Shown one piece after another: positions 44,207 through 53,791 of a DNA stretch of 64,000 nt (positions are counted from its first letter, which is position 1; the number at the start of each line of letters is the position of its first letter). The notes under the pieces were generated by a model. That model saw only the letters and a program-made list of their open reading frames with translations. It ran no database searches and had not been told where the DNA came from. The stretch comes from Wenzhouxiangella sp. XN201. GTDB lineage: Bacteria; Pseudomonadota; Gammaproteobacteria; Xanthomonadales; Wenzhouxiangellaceae. A program made the position numbers and the translations under genes. Location: NCBI RefSeq assembly GCF_011008905.1, contig NZ_JAAIVI010000017.1:1054001-1118000 (forward strand), read 5' to 3'.

Positions 44207-44374
44207 TTCGAGCTGGCCCACTACGCCTTCCCGGTGGGCCTGATCGAAGGTGATGTGCCCTGGACGTTCAGCGAGCAGATATTCATTGACGAAAAGCCGT
44301 CTTGGTACGAGTTTGCCAACGAAACGAACAATATGACGGCCGCTGAGGTCTTCGAAAAGTACGGCGAACCCTGA
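44207..44374 (+). pseudogene. Probable C-terminal remnant of a GFA-family gene
   Basis: Directly after the cyclase stop, the same frame stays open for 55 codons: PVGLIEGDVPWTFSEQIF, then IDEKPSWYEFANET, NNMTAAEVFEKYGEP and a stop at 44372-44374. There is no start codon with a ribosome-binding site. The pattern resembles the C-terminus of GFA-type (glutathione-dependent formaldehyde-activating-like) zinc proteins, from memory of the family and not from alignment. The N-terminal cysteine-rich part is absent, so I read it as a deletion remnant. The following bases, 44375-44527, also read protein-like in one frame but I recognise nothing in them. Confidence 0.4.
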
Positions 44375-44527
44375 GGCGGAATCACATCAAGATCTGCCGG
44401 GTCGAAGTCGAGCGCAGCAAGGCCAACTGGGTTGAACTGCCGGAGGGTGGGAACGAGCACCCTTTCGACGATTATCCCGACGAAAACCCGGCCGGCATGG
44501 CGGGAGCACCACTGCCTGGTGCGCTGA

Positions 44528-45682
44528 TCACCAGCCCCGACATCGTTCCAGTGGTTCCGTCGTTTCGTCATCCGAATCGATCAACCACATCGCCTCGAAT
44601 TGCCCCGCGGTTGCGCAGGCGTGGTTGGGCAGAATACGGAGTCGACTCCCGATGGGGAAGGCTCTGGCATCCAGCGCTTCCCCGTCGCGCCGGGCGAGGA
44701 TGCCGTGTTCCTGGTTCGTGGCCCGGACGATGACTTCGGGTGACAGGACACTGCCGGCCTCGTCGCAGACCAAACCGTAGCCCTGGTCGATGGCCTGGTC
44801 GGCGGTGCCGCGGTCGCGCGAGAGCGACATCCAGCCAGCATCGACGATCACCTGCCCGTGCTCGCTGCGGTGGCCGATCACCTCGGTCAGCACTGATATG
44901 GCGACATCGTCGATCTGGCACACGCCCAACCCCGCCATGACCAGGTCCATGAAGGCAAACACGCCGGCGCGTACTTCGGTGACGCCAGTGAGATCTTCGG
45001 CAAACATCGCCGTCGGCGTGGAACCTACGCTGACCACCGGCGCATCAAAGCCGGCTTCGCGCAGCTTCCGTGCTGCAGCGACCGCGGCATCGCGTTCCTG
45101 TCGGGCCATTCGCACCAGACAGTCGCGATCGCGGCAGGCGTAGGAGCCGCCGGCGTGCACCATCACACCCACCGGTGTCGCGCCGCCGCGGGTGAGGGTG
45201 CCGGCGGCCTCGACAAGCGCCGGGTCATCGGGATGGAAGCCCGCCCGGTGCCCGTCTGCATCGACTTCCAGCAGCACACGAAATGCGGTGTCGCGCGCGG
45301 TGGCCGCCTCGGCCAGGGCTTGCGCCGCGTCGGGATGATCCAGGATCAGGGTCAGCCGCATGCCGCCGGCGATCCGGCGGGCGGCTTCTGCGAGCTTGCC
45401 CGGCGCGATGCCGACCGCGTAGAGCAGGTCATGGATGCCGGCAGCGAAGAAATAGTCCGCCTCCGCCAGGGTGGAAACCGCTGCGCCGCCGGGATGCCCC
45501 GCCAGCATGCGCCGGGCCAGCTCGATGTTCTTGACGGTCTTGAGGTGCGGACGCAGGGGAACGCCGAGGTGCTCCAGTTGCCGATCCATCCGCGCCACGT
45601 TGTGCTCGAAGCGTGCGTTGTCGATCAACAGGGCTGGAGTCGTCAGTTCATTTAGGTCCGGCAAGGCACTCTCCCGATTCAT
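44528..45682 (-). CDS. DSD1-type PLP enzyme (D-serine dehydratase / D-threonine aldolase family)
   Basis: A 384-residue fold-type III PLP enzyme. The N-terminal alanine-racemase-like barrel begins ELTTPALLIDNARFEHNVAR and has the PLP lysine in PLRPHLKTVKNIELA near residue 48. GVMVHAGGSYACRD and PVVSVGSTPTA belong to the phosphate-binding face. The C-terminal metal motif is PNHACATAGQF. Its His-x-Cys pair corresponds to the zinc ligands of eukaryotic-type D-serine dehydratase, so D-serine deamination is the first guess and D-threonine aldolase the second. The start at 45682 follows GGGCAGA. The 272 bp to the next gene show no convincing coding region. Confidence 0.85.
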   Translation of the reverse strand: MNRESALPDLNELTTPALLIDNARFEHNVARMDRQLEHLGVPLRPHLKTVKNIELARRMLAGHPGGAAVSTLAEADYFFAAGIHDLLYAVGIAPGKLAEAARRIAGGMRLTLILDHPDAAQALAEAATARDTAFRVLLEVDADGHRAGFHPDDPALVEAAGTLTRGGATPVGVMVHAGGSYACRDRDCLVRMARQERDAAVAAARKLREAGFDAPVVSVGSTPTAMFAEDLTGVTEVRAGVFAFMDLVMAGLGVCQIDDVAISVLTEVIGHRSEHGQVIVDAGWMSLSRDRGTADQAIDQGYGLVCDEAGSVLSPEVIVRATNQEHGILARRDGEALDARAFPIGSRLRILPNHACATAGQFEAMWLIDSDDETTEPLERCRGW

Positions 45683-45954
45683 TCTGCCCGATACTCCATT
45701 GTCCCCAATCCAGGCGCCCAGCGCGACCGAATACTGCCGCGATGAGCAATCGGAGTCCTTGAATGCGCCATGGCCGCAGGGCATTATCACGCCGGCCGGA
45801 CCGGTGGGCACCGGCTCACCGGGGCGTCTGGACGCCAATCGGTCCAGGGGACTCGATCGGGTCACCGGCTCGTGAATCTTGTCCGGGTTCGTGATGACGT
45901 GAAATTGCTGTTTGCTGCAGAGCAGATGGAGAAAGTGGTCGTGGAGAACTTCGA

Positions 45955-47424
45955 ATGAAGGGTAATGCCCTTTTTGTGGGCCTGTTTGTTGGACTGCTGG
46001 CGCTCCAGGCTGGCGCTCAATCCGATTCGTCGACTGCTTCCGCGGGCGCTGCAATGGAGCGGCAGCGCGCAGTCGAGAAAGAGCTGCTGCCGGCTGTCGA
46101 TTTTCCTGACCGGGACAAGCAGGGCTGGAGCCTTGCAAGGCGCATGACGCGATACAAGGTGCCCGGTATCGGTATGGCGGTGGTTCGTGACGGCAGGATT
46201 GACTGGGTAGCCGGCTACGGCACGCATGGAGTGGTTTCCCCGGAACCTGTTACGGCCTCGACGATTTTCCAGGCAGCGTCGATCAGCAAGATGGTTGCTG
46301 CCGCCGGTATGCTTAGCCTGGTCAAGAAGGGCGTACTGGAGCTCGATGGCGATGTGAATGCCCGGCTCTCCTCCTGGAAGGTGCCGAATAACGAGTTCAC
46401 GAGTGGTTCGCCGGTTACGCTCCGAAGATTGCTGTCACATTCCGCCGGTGTGACCGTTCACGGTTTCCCGGGATACGCCCATACAGAAGCGCTGCCGAGC
46501 CTGGTGCAACTGCTGACTGGTACGGAGCCGGCGAATTCGCCCGTGGTCACGGTCGACCAGGTACCCGGCGCCGGCTACCGTTATTCGGGCGGAGGCTATG
46601 AGATTGCCGAACTGCTTGTCGAGGATGTGACGCAACGTCCTTTCGAGCAGGTTCTGGATGAAACCGTTTTGGCACCGCTCGGTATGCTGCACAGTACGTT
46701 TGTCCAGCCATTGCCCGCTGAGAAGGCGGATAGCGCTGCCCGGGGCCATCGATTTGACGGCTCACAGGTTGCGGGGGGATGGTACGTCTATCCCGAGCAG
46801 GCCGCGGCCGGTCTCTGGAGCACGCCAACTGACCTTGCGCGGTTTGTCGTCGAGTTGATCGCTGCCTTTCACGGTGAATCGGAACGCTTGATCGATCGGT
46901 CCATGGCCCGCGCGATGCTCACCCGCCAAGTCGGCAACATGGGGCTTGGCGCGGGAGTCCACGGGGAGGGAGATGGCCTGCATTTCGATCACGCCGGCTG
47001 GTCCCAGGGGTTCCGGACCTATCTGGTGGCCTATCCGCATTCCCGTGACGGTGTGGTGGTCATGACCAACTCGGATGGCGGCCATGAATTGATCCGGGAG
47101 ATCCTCCGTAGTGTTGCCGCCGTCTATGACTGGCCCGATTTCAGAATGGAAGAGGTTTCCATCGCCCGCCTGGCCGCCGACCGACTTGATCGCTTTTCGG
47201 GTAGCTACGAATTCAGCGGAGCGGGATTCTCCGTTGCTCTCCGAAGGGAGCGGGACCACCTGGTTCTGGATACACCGCGAGGTTCGCGCTACACGTTCTA
47301 CCCGGAGTCAGAGACGCGGTTCGTTGCCCTCGAGAACGGTTCGAGGATGACCCTGGTGCAGGCGCCTGACGGCTCGATGTCGATGCAACTGTGGGGGATG
47401 TCGGGACATCGGCCTGAACTTTGA
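45955..47424 (+). CDS. Secreted serine hydrolase (class C beta-lactamase-related)
   Basis: A 489-residue exported protein (signal peptide MKGNALFVGLFVGLLALQAGAQ). The beta-lactamase/D-peptidase fold shows the nucleophile motif SxxK as AASISKMVAAAG near residue 108. The second motif is modified to YSGGGYEIAELLVE (YSG for YxN), and HAGWSQGFRTYLV stands at the third (KTG-like) position. A C-terminal lipocalin-like extension (about 400-489) includes FSGSYEFSGAGFSVALRRE. The substrate could be a peptide or ester; true beta-lactamase activity is unlikely. GGAG lies nine bases before the ATG. Confidence 0.88.
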   Translation: MKGNALFVGLFVGLLALQAGAQSDSSTASAGAAMERQRAVEKELLPAVDFPDRDKQGWSLARRMTRYKVPGIGMAVVRDGRIDWVAGYGTHGVVSPEPVTASTIFQAASISKMVAAAGMLSLVKKGVLELDGDVNARLSSWKVPNNEFTSGSPVTLRRLLSHSAGVTVHGFPGYAHTEALPSLVQLLTGTEPANSPVVTVDQVPGAGYRYSGGGYEIAELLVEDVTQRPFEQVLDETVLAPLGMLHSTFVQPLPAEKADSAARGHRFDGSQVAGGWYVYPEQAAAGLWSTPTDLARFVVELIAAFHGESERLIDRSMARAMLTRQVGNMGLGAGVHGEGDGLHFDHAGWSQGFRTYLVAYPHSRDGVVVMTNSDGGHELIREILRSVAAVYDWPDFRMEEVSIARLAADRLDRFSGSYEFSGAGFSVALRRERDHLVLDTPRGSRYTFYPESETRFVALENGSRMTLVQAPDGSMSMQLWGMSGHRPEL

Positions 47425-47536
47425 GGGGTGCTGCTCGCCGCTCTTGCAACGGAATGTTCGGTGATTTGCTGAATCGTCGGTCGTTTGCAACAGACATTGT
47501 TTACCATTGGGTTCTCTCCCTCCGAGCTCCCGCCGC

Positions 47537-50239
47537 ATGAAACGTCAGGACATCGATTTCCCCTCCGAACACCAGCCCCTGCGCGACGATGTCAGTCTGC
47601 TGGGCGCGATGATCGGCGAATTGTTACGCGAGCAGTGCGGTGACGCGCTGTTCGAGCGCGTCGAGACGGCAAGGGCGGCGGCCATTGCGCGCCGGGTGGG
47701 TGAAGACGACGGTTCGGAACTCCTGGCGCAGTGCCGGATTGACGACTCCGGTGAGGCCAGCGCGTTCGTGCGCGCCTTCGCGGCCTGGTTCCGAATGGTC
47801 AACCTGGCTGAGCAGGTGCACCGCATCCGGCGCCGGCGAGAATACATGGCCGCCGGAGAGGGTGTGCAACCCGAGTCCCTGGCCGATGTGTTTGAAAAGC
47901 TGGCCACGGACGGGCAGGACTGGGAGACGGTTCGTACCATGCTGGCCGGCTTGCTGGTCGAACCGGTATTTACCGCGCATCCGACGGAGGCGACGCGCCG
48001 CTCGATCCTGGAGAAGGAACAGCGCATGGCGCGCTACCTGGTCGAGCGATTGGATCCGGGTCTGTCGGAGAATGCCGCCAACCGGCTGGTCGATCGCGTG
48101 CGTATGGAACAGACGATTGCCTGGCAGACGGCCGAACAGTCGCGCTCGCGCCCGAGTGTTGCCGACGAGGCCGAGCACGCACACTATTACCTGGCCAACG
48201 TGCTCTACAGCGTCGCCCCCGTATTGCATGAGAACCTGGCTGAGGCGGCCACACGAGCCTGGGGCGAGAACGTGTGGCCGGGGGACCTGCCGTCGGTGCT
48301 GCAATTTGGCTCCTGGGTGGGCGGTGACATGGACGGCAACCCGAATGTGACCGGCGAGACGGTGATGGAAACGCTCAATGAGCAACGCCGGCAGGTGATC
48401 GGCAACTATCTCAAGGAAATCCGTAGGCTCAATCGATTGCTGAGCCAGACCGATGGGCGCGCTTCCATCAGCGGGGCAGTCCGAGAGCGTATCGCCGACT
48501 ACCGAAAGCTGTTGCCACAAGAGGCCGAAGCCATTCCGACTCGGCACGCCGACATGCCGTATCGCGGGCTGCTGTACCTGGTGGAAGCGCGCCTGAAAGC
48601 CACGTTGTCTGACGGCGAGGGTGGCTACGGACATGTCGACGAATTCGCCGATGACCTGAAGCGAATTGCCGACAGCCTCAAGGCCAATCGCGGCCGCCGC
48701 GCCGGTCTGTTCCCGGTAGAGCGCTTGCTGCGCCGGGTCGATATCTTCGGGTTTCATCTGGCTGCACTGGACTTGCGGATTGACTCGGGCGACTTGCATG
48801 AGGCTGTCGCCCAATTGATCGATGATCCTGACTGGCCCGAGCGCGACCCGGAAGCACGAACTCGCTATCTCACGGACGCCGTAGGTGGCGGGAACATCCC
48901 AAACGGACGAAATGCCGGCGCGACCCATGCGGTCTACAAACTCCTCACCGCCGCCGCCCGCGCCCACGAAAAATTTGGCGCCCGCGCCATCACCACTCTC
49001 ATCATCTCCATGAGCCGTAACGCCGATGACATTTTGGCCGCCTGGTTCATGGCACGAGCCGCCGGCGTCGAGCGCCACCGGCTCGACATCGTGCCGCTGT
49101 TCGAGACGGTCGACGACCTGATCGCGGCCGAAGGGGTCATGAAGGAGTTGCTCGGACTGGATGTGTGGCGTGAACTGCTGGCCGAGCGCGGCAATCGCCA
49201 GACGGTAATGATCGGTTACTCGGATTCCAACAAGGACGGCGGCATGGCCGCCTCACGCTGGTCGCTGCAGGATGCGCAGCGCAAGCTGTTGGCGTTGTTC
49301 GCCGAGCAGGACGTAAAGATCACTTTCTTCCACGGCCGTGGCGGCACGGTAGGCCGGGGCGGTGGCAAGACCCCGCGAGCCGTGCTGGCAGCCCCGGTCG
49401 GTTCGGTAGGCGGGCGCCTTCGCATGACCGAACAGGGTGAAGTGATCCACCGCAAGTACGGACTGCGTACGATCGCGGTGCGTAACCTCGAGCAGGCCAC
49501 GGGGGCGGTGATCATGTCCGGTTTTCTGGATCGCGATCCGGATACGGAGGAAGGCCCCTGGCGGCGTGCAATGGCCCGCCTGGCAGAATTTTCCCGCGGC
49601 GCTTACCGCGACCTGGTCTACGGCGACGAGACATTCAGCGACTACTTCCGCCTGGCCACGCCCATAGACGTGATCGAACGCATGCGGATCGGTTCGCGCC
49701 CGGCATCGCGCGCCAGGAAGACCGGCATTTCCGGCCTGCGTGCGATTCCCTGGGTGTTTGCCTGGGGTCAATCGCGACAGGGCCTGCCGGGTTGGTACGG
49801 TCTGGGAACTGGGCTTGAAGCTCTGGTCGAGGAATGCGGTTTCGAGCAGGTCGAGGAAATGGCGCGCGAGTGGCTGTTCTTTTCCAACCTGCTCTCCGAT
49901 GCCGAAATGGCAATGGCCAAGGCAGATATCGGCATCGGCCGCCACTACGCCGGTTTGGCCGGCGAGCTGGGCGAGCGCTACTTTCCGACCATCGAGGCCG
50001 AGTTTGACCGAACCCGGCAGATGATCTGCCGTATCAAGGGTCAGGACGGGCTGCTCGACCAGGACCTCACGCTCAAGCGCTCGATCCTGCTGCGCAATCC
50101 CTATGTCGACCCGATGAGTTTTACCCAGGTGGAACTGCTCGAGCGCTGGCGCGCTGGGGGCTGCCAGGACGCAGCACTGGAACTGGCCCTGATCGACAGC
50201 GTCCACGGCATCGCCCAGGGGCTTCAGAATACCGGGTAA
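47537..50239 (+). CDS. ppc: Phosphoenolpyruvate carboxylase
   Basis: A 900-residue anaplerotic enzyme that makes oxaloacetate from PEP and bicarbonate. Catalytic motifs are intact: VFTAHPTEATRRSILEKE (His near 150), FHGRGGTVGRGGG (near 600), the GQSRQGLPGWYGLG region and the invariant C-terminus ending QNTG. The ATG at 47537 fits the family's N-terminus, although the bases before it are pyrimidine-rich and show no ribosome-binding site. It is followed by a strong terminator. Confidence 0.97.
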   Translation: MKRQDIDFPSEHQPLRDDVSLLGAMIGELLREQCGDALFERVETARAAAIARRVGEDDGSELLAQCRIDDSGEASAFVRAFAAWFRMVNLAEQVHRIRRRREYMAAGEGVQPESLADVFEKLATDGQDWETVRTMLAGLLVEPVFTAHPTEATRRSILEKEQRMARYLVERLDPGLSENAANRLVDRVRMEQTIAWQTAEQSRSRPSVADEAEHAHYYLANVLYSVAPVLHENLAEAATRAWGENVWPGDLPSVLQFGSWVGGDMDGNPNVTGETVMETLNEQRRQVIGNYLKEIRRLNRLLSQTDGRASISGAVRERIADYRKLLPQEAEAIPTRHADMPYRGLLYLVEARLKATLSDGEGGYGHVDEFADDLKRIADSLKANRGRRAGLFPVERLLRRVDIFGFHLAALDLRIDSGDLHEAVAQLIDDPDWPERDPEARTRYLTDAVGGGNIPNGRNAGATHAVYKLLTAAARAHEKFGARAITTLIISMSRNADDILAAWFMARAAGVERHRLDIVPLFETVDDLIAAEGVMKELLGLDVWRELLAERGNRQTVMIGYSDSNKDGGMAASRWSLQDAQRKLLALFAEQDVKITFFHGRGGTVGRGGGKTPRAVLAAPVGSVGGRLRMTEQGEVIHRKYGLRTIAVRNLEQATGAVIMSGFLDRDPDTEEGPWRRAMARLAEFSRGAYRDLVYGDETFSDYFRLATPIDVIERMRIGSRPASRARKTGISGLRAIPWVFAWGQSRQGLPGWYGLGTGLEALVEECGFEQVEEMAREWLFFSNLLSDAEMAMAKADIGIGRHYAGLAGELGERYFPTIEAEFDRTRQMICRIKGQDGLLDQDLTLKRSILLRNPYVDPMSFTQVELLERWRAGGCQDAALELALIDSVHGIAQGLQNTG

Positions 50240-50310
50240 GAGGAATCAGTGTGCTGTGCGCCCGGGGAAGTCATTGCCGGGCACAAGCTTTTCAAGCTCG
50301 GGGAATAAAA

Positions 50311-50337
50311 AAGGCGGGACCGAAGTCCCGCCTTTTC
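50311..50337. terminator. Bidirectional rho-independent terminator
   Basis: Stem AAGGCGGGAC / GTCCCGCCTT around the loop CGAA, with T residues after it on one strand and an A run before it (T run on the other). It serves ppc from the left and the convergent surface-protein gene from the right. Confidence 0.93.
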
Positions 50338-50365
50338 AGGGGCGCTTGCGTATCAGGGGATCAGA

Positions 50366-53300
50366 TCACAGCGTGTTGCGACGCTGCAAGTTCACCCCGG
50401 CCAGAAGGGCCATCAGCATGATCAGCAGTGCCATACCCAGGGGATGATTGACCGGTATCGGTATGGACGGATTCTGTGGCTCACCGCCGGAATCCTGACA
50501 GATGGCGATAATGGCCGAGCTGGCGGAGTCGCTGTCGGACAATTCACCTTCCGGAGATGTGCCGGTAATCTCCGCGGTATTGTTCACGCGCGGGTTTTCC
50601 GGCTGCGGCGGGCACTCTTCGGTTTCCGGATCGGGCTCCCAAACCATGTCGGCGGTCAGCGGGAATCTGATTTCGCCGGAGCCGCCTGACGGCAGGTTGC
50701 CGATTTCATAAGTGCAGATACGGTTCTCGCAACTCCAGGAGTTGGCGTCTGGACCTGAATGATTGAAAGTGCTGTTTTCGGGAACGGTTTCCGAGATGAC
50801 GACATCGGTCAGGTCGACTTCACCATTGTTGGAATAGGTCAGAATAAAGTACAGGTCATTTCCCTGGCCGACACTGCTGGTGCTTGCGTTCTTCTGGATG
50901 GAGATGCCCGGATCGAGTTCCCGGTTGGTGAAAGTGCAGGTCACGCTTTCGCCATCGCTCAGTTCGATGTTCTCTATGGTGTTGCCGCCAGTGCAGGTAG
51001 CCGATTCGAGATCCCAGCCTTCCGGTAAGTTTTCGCTGACCGAGTAGGTGCCAACCGGCAGTCCGAAACTGCGGGATTCGTCGTGGGAAAGGCTGAACGA
51101 GTTGAAACCGTCGTCAGAGGACGATCCGGAGAACTGGAAGCTCTCATTCGTATCGCCTCCGGAAACGAGCTTCTCGATGGTCAGCACCCCTTCCAGGTGT
51201 TCGCAGGAGATCGAGATCGGCGTGAAGTCGGAATCGTTGTCGCTGGCCTGGCCATTGTCGGAGTCGCCGACGATGCTGGCGGTGTTATCCACCTGCGGGT
51301 TGCTCGGCTGCTCGTCGCATTGCCCGGTTTCCGGATCGGGCTCCCACAGCAGGTCGACGGTCACGCCGAAGTCCACCGAGCCATTACCGCCAGTCGCCAG
51401 ATTGCCGACATTGAACTCGCAGGTCGTGCCGGGGCCGGCACCGTCTGCACAACTCCAGCCTGACGTCGAGCCGGCGGCATCAAAGGTGGTGTCATCGGGC
51501 ACCGTCTCGGTGATGATCACACCAGTCAGGTCAAGTTCACCGGTATTGGAGTAGCTCAAGCTATAAGCAAAGCTCGCTTCCTGACTGACGATCTGACCGC
51601 CATCGGTCTTGGTGATCTCGATACCGGGGGACAGCTCGCGGTTGGTGAACGTGCACAGCACGCTTTCTCCGTCGGCCAGTTCGATGTTCTCGATGGTGTT
51701 CCCGCCTGTGCAGGTGGCCGATTCGAGTTCCCAGCCTTCCGGCACGGTTTCACTGACCGAGTAGGTGCCGATCGGCAGTGCAAATGTCTGGGACTGACCA
51801 TGGGAGAGGTTGAATGAGTCAAAGCCATCGTCCGAAACCGAGCCGGTGAACTCAAATGCCTGGCTGGTATCACCGTCAGAGACGATCTTTTCGATCGTCA
51901 GGCCGGCTTCCAGGTCCTCGCAGGAGACCGAGATCGGCGTGAAGTCGGAATCGTTGTCGCTGGCCTGGCCATTGTCGGAGTTGCCGACGATGCTGGCGGT
52001 ATTGTCCACCTGCGGGTTGCTCGGCTGCTCGTCACATTGTCCGGTTTCCGGATCGGGGCTCCAGAGCAGATCGACGGTCAGGCCGAAGTCCACTGAGCCG
52101 CTGCCGTCGATTGCGAGATTGCCGACATCGAATTCGCAGGTCGTGCCGGGGCCGGCACCGTCTGCACAACTCCAGCCCGGCGTCGAGCCAGCGGCGTTGA
52201 AGGTGGTGTCGTCGGGTACCGTTTCGGTGATGACGACATCGGTCAGATTAAGCTCGCCGGTATTGGTATAGCTCAGGGCGTAGGCGAAGCTGGATTGCTG
52301 GCTGACGATCTGGCCGCCGTCGGTCTTGGTGATCTCGATGGCGGGTTCGAGCAGGGTGTTGGTGAATGTGCAGGTCACGTCGCCGCCGCTGCCCAGGTCG
52401 ATGGTTGCCGAGGGTGCGCTGACGCTGGTGCTCGAGCCCGAATCACTCACGCAAGAAATCGAGGTCAGGCTCCAGCCCGCGGGCACGGTTTCGGTGACTG
52501 TGTAGGATCCCGGAGAAAGATTGGTGGACAGGTCGCTGCCGCTGCCACCGGACGTTGCAATGGTGAAGTTGCCGAGATCGCCGGAGAAGTCGAAGCTGCC
52601 ATTGCCACCGACCGTGTTCTTGATGATCTCGATCTGGCCGGGCTCAATGGACTGGCAGTCGACGATATCCACGTCCACGACGTTTGACTGGTCTGCTGGA
52701 TAGATGGTCGTTACGGGATCGAAACTGGAGACATCGGCAGAATTTTGCACGCTGCCGCAGAAGCCTTCACTGGTGCCCCCCGATACCATCGTGATGGTGA
52801 TCGTTTCGGATGCGCCTTCAGCCAGTTGGGCGAAGACGCAGTCGAGTGTCGTGCCGGACAACTCGCAGGTCGGCGAGTCAGGCGTAACGGAATCGACGCT
52901 GAGCGCACCGCCAAGCAGGTCCAGCTCGTCGACTACGTTGACGTCTTCGAGCGTACCGTCGCCGGTGTTACTGACCACCAGTTCATACGTGAACGATCCG
53001 CCTGCCGTAACGGTGGCTGAGGTGCTGTTGTCGACGCTCTTTTCGATGCTCACGTCGGGAAAGTCATAATCTTCCGCTTCGCAATCTCCACCGCCGCCGG
53101 TCCCGGACCGATCGATCTTGAAGTCGATGATGGTGACTTCCTGACCGTCGCTCCAGTTGGCCGGCGGAAAGGTAAGCGGGGGGGTATCGCTCTGGGTGCC
53201 ACGGTTTACTTTGGCTTTGGTGCCGAGCAGGGTCGCGGAGCAGGACACGTGAAATTCGGGTCCCTCGTTGCTTCCGTCACCCTGCCAGTCGTAGCCGGGC

Positions 53301-53581
53301 ACGCTGATGTTGTTGCCGCCCAGGTTACCCAGGTCCGCATAGTGCAACTCATGAACGGTGCCGGCGAAATCACTGAATGTGAAATAGCCACTGAAGGTGG
53401 CGTCATTCTCCAGCGTCTGCGAAACCGCAGGTGCGCAGATTGCGAGCAGTGTCACTGCCAGCAGCCAGTGCAACACGTCGGGAGCTAGGCGACGCCGTGC
53501 TCGGTCACATGAATTGGCCGATTGAATTGGGCGAGCCGCGATGCTAGCTGCCGACTCGAAAGCGGGAAAGTTTGCGTTCAC
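50366..53581 (-). CDS. Large secreted surface protein with DUF11 and prealbumin-like repeats and an IPTL-like C-terminus
   Basis: A 1071-residue protein. A GTG start at 53581 has GAGGGG upstream. A long signal region (about 30-55, LHWLLAVTLLAICAPAVS) precedes an N-terminal domain. DUF11-type beta domains (FTYELVVSNTGDGTLEDV, ALSYTNTGELNLTDV, ILTYSNNGEVDLTDV) then alternate with SpaA/prealbumin-like domains (GTYSVSETVPEGWELESATC, CTFTNREL). The tail NPSIPIPVNHPLG, a hydrophobic helix (ALLIMLMALLAGV) and QRRNTL form an IPTL-CTERM-like sorting signal, which suggests anchoring or processing at the cell surface. A likely role is adhesion or an extracellular matrix. The promoter has a CRP-type site in its spacer. 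Confidence 0.9.
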   Translation of the reverse strand: MNANFPAFESAASIAARPIQSANSCDRARRRLAPDVLHWLLAVTLLAICAPAVSQTLENDATFSGYFTFSDFAGTVHELHYADLGNLGGNNISVPGYDWQGDGSNEGPEFHVSCSATLLGTKAKVNRGTQSDTPPLTFPPANWSDGQEVTIIDFKIDRSGTGGGGDCEAEDYDFPDVSIEKSVDNSTSATVTAGGSFTYELVVSNTGDGTLEDVNVVDELDLLGGALSVDSVTPDSPTCELSGTTLDCVFAQLAEGASETITITMVSGGTSEGFCGSVQNSADVSSFDPVTTIYPADQSNVVDVDIVDCQSIEPGQIEIIKNTVGGNGSFDFSGDLGNFTIATSGGSGSDLSTNLSPGSYTVTETVPAGWSLTSISCVSDSGSSTSVSAPSATIDLGSGGDVTCTFTNTLLEPAIEITKTDGGQIVSQQSSFAYALSYTNTGELNLTDVVITETVPDDTTFNAAGSTPGWSCADGAGPGTTCEFDVGNLAIDGSGSVDFGLTVDLLWSPDPETGQCDEQPSNPQVDNTASIVGNSDNGQASDNDSDFTPISVSCEDLEAGLTIEKIVSDGDTSQAFEFTGSVSDDGFDSFNLSHGQSQTFALPIGTYSVSETVPEGWELESATCTGGNTIENIELADGESVLCTFTNRELSPGIEITKTDGGQIVSQEASFAYSLSYSNTGELDLTGVIITETVPDDTTFDAAGSTSGWSCADGAGPGTTCEFNVGNLATGGNGSVDFGVTVDLLWEPDPETGQCDEQPSNPQVDNTASIVGDSDNGQASDNDSDFTPISISCEHLEGVLTIEKLVSGGDTNESFQFSGSSSDDGFNSFSLSHDESRSFGLPVGTYSVSENLPEGWDLESATCTGGNTIENIELSDGESVTCTFTNRELDPGISIQKNASTSSVGQGNDLYFILTYSNNGEVDLTDVVISETVPENSTFNHSGPDANSWSCENRICTYEIGNLPSGGSGEIRFPLTADMVWEPDPETEECPPQPENPRVNNTAEITGTSPEGELSDSDSASSAIIAICQDSGGEPQNPSIPIPVNHPLGMALLIMLMALLAGVNLQRRNTL
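50908..52341 (-). repeat. Two tandem 717-bp coding repeats
   Basis: Within the surface-protein gene two units of 717 bp (239 codons) follow each other, at about 51625-52341 and 50908-51624. Each encodes one DUF11 domain (ITKTDGGQIVSQ ... SNPQVDNTASIV) and one prealbumin-like domain ending CTFTNREL. A third, diverged DUF11 unit continues toward the C-terminus. The high DNA identity points to recent duplication and makes copy-number change by recombination likely. Confidence 0.85.
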
Positions 53582-53791
53582 GATAGTACCCCTCGTTCAG
53601 AAATTTCGAGAGTCGATTGCGGGCGTTCCCGGTATCGACTCTGTGATGACCCAGACCGGAGTGCAGATCCTTAAACCTTGGCCGCAGTGCCTGTAACAGG
53701 CTTTGGCGTTGACGACGGAACCCTCTGTCTGACGATTTGTGCTGCAATTCATATCGCAGCTCAAAAAGAGTGACACGAATCAATGTGGAGA

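Noticed and set aside
45683-45954. Long N-terminal extension of the DSD1-type enzyme, or a separate gene in this gap
   Set aside because: The extension lacks family similarity, the conserved N-terminus begins at 45682, and the open frames in the gap give no recognisable protein.
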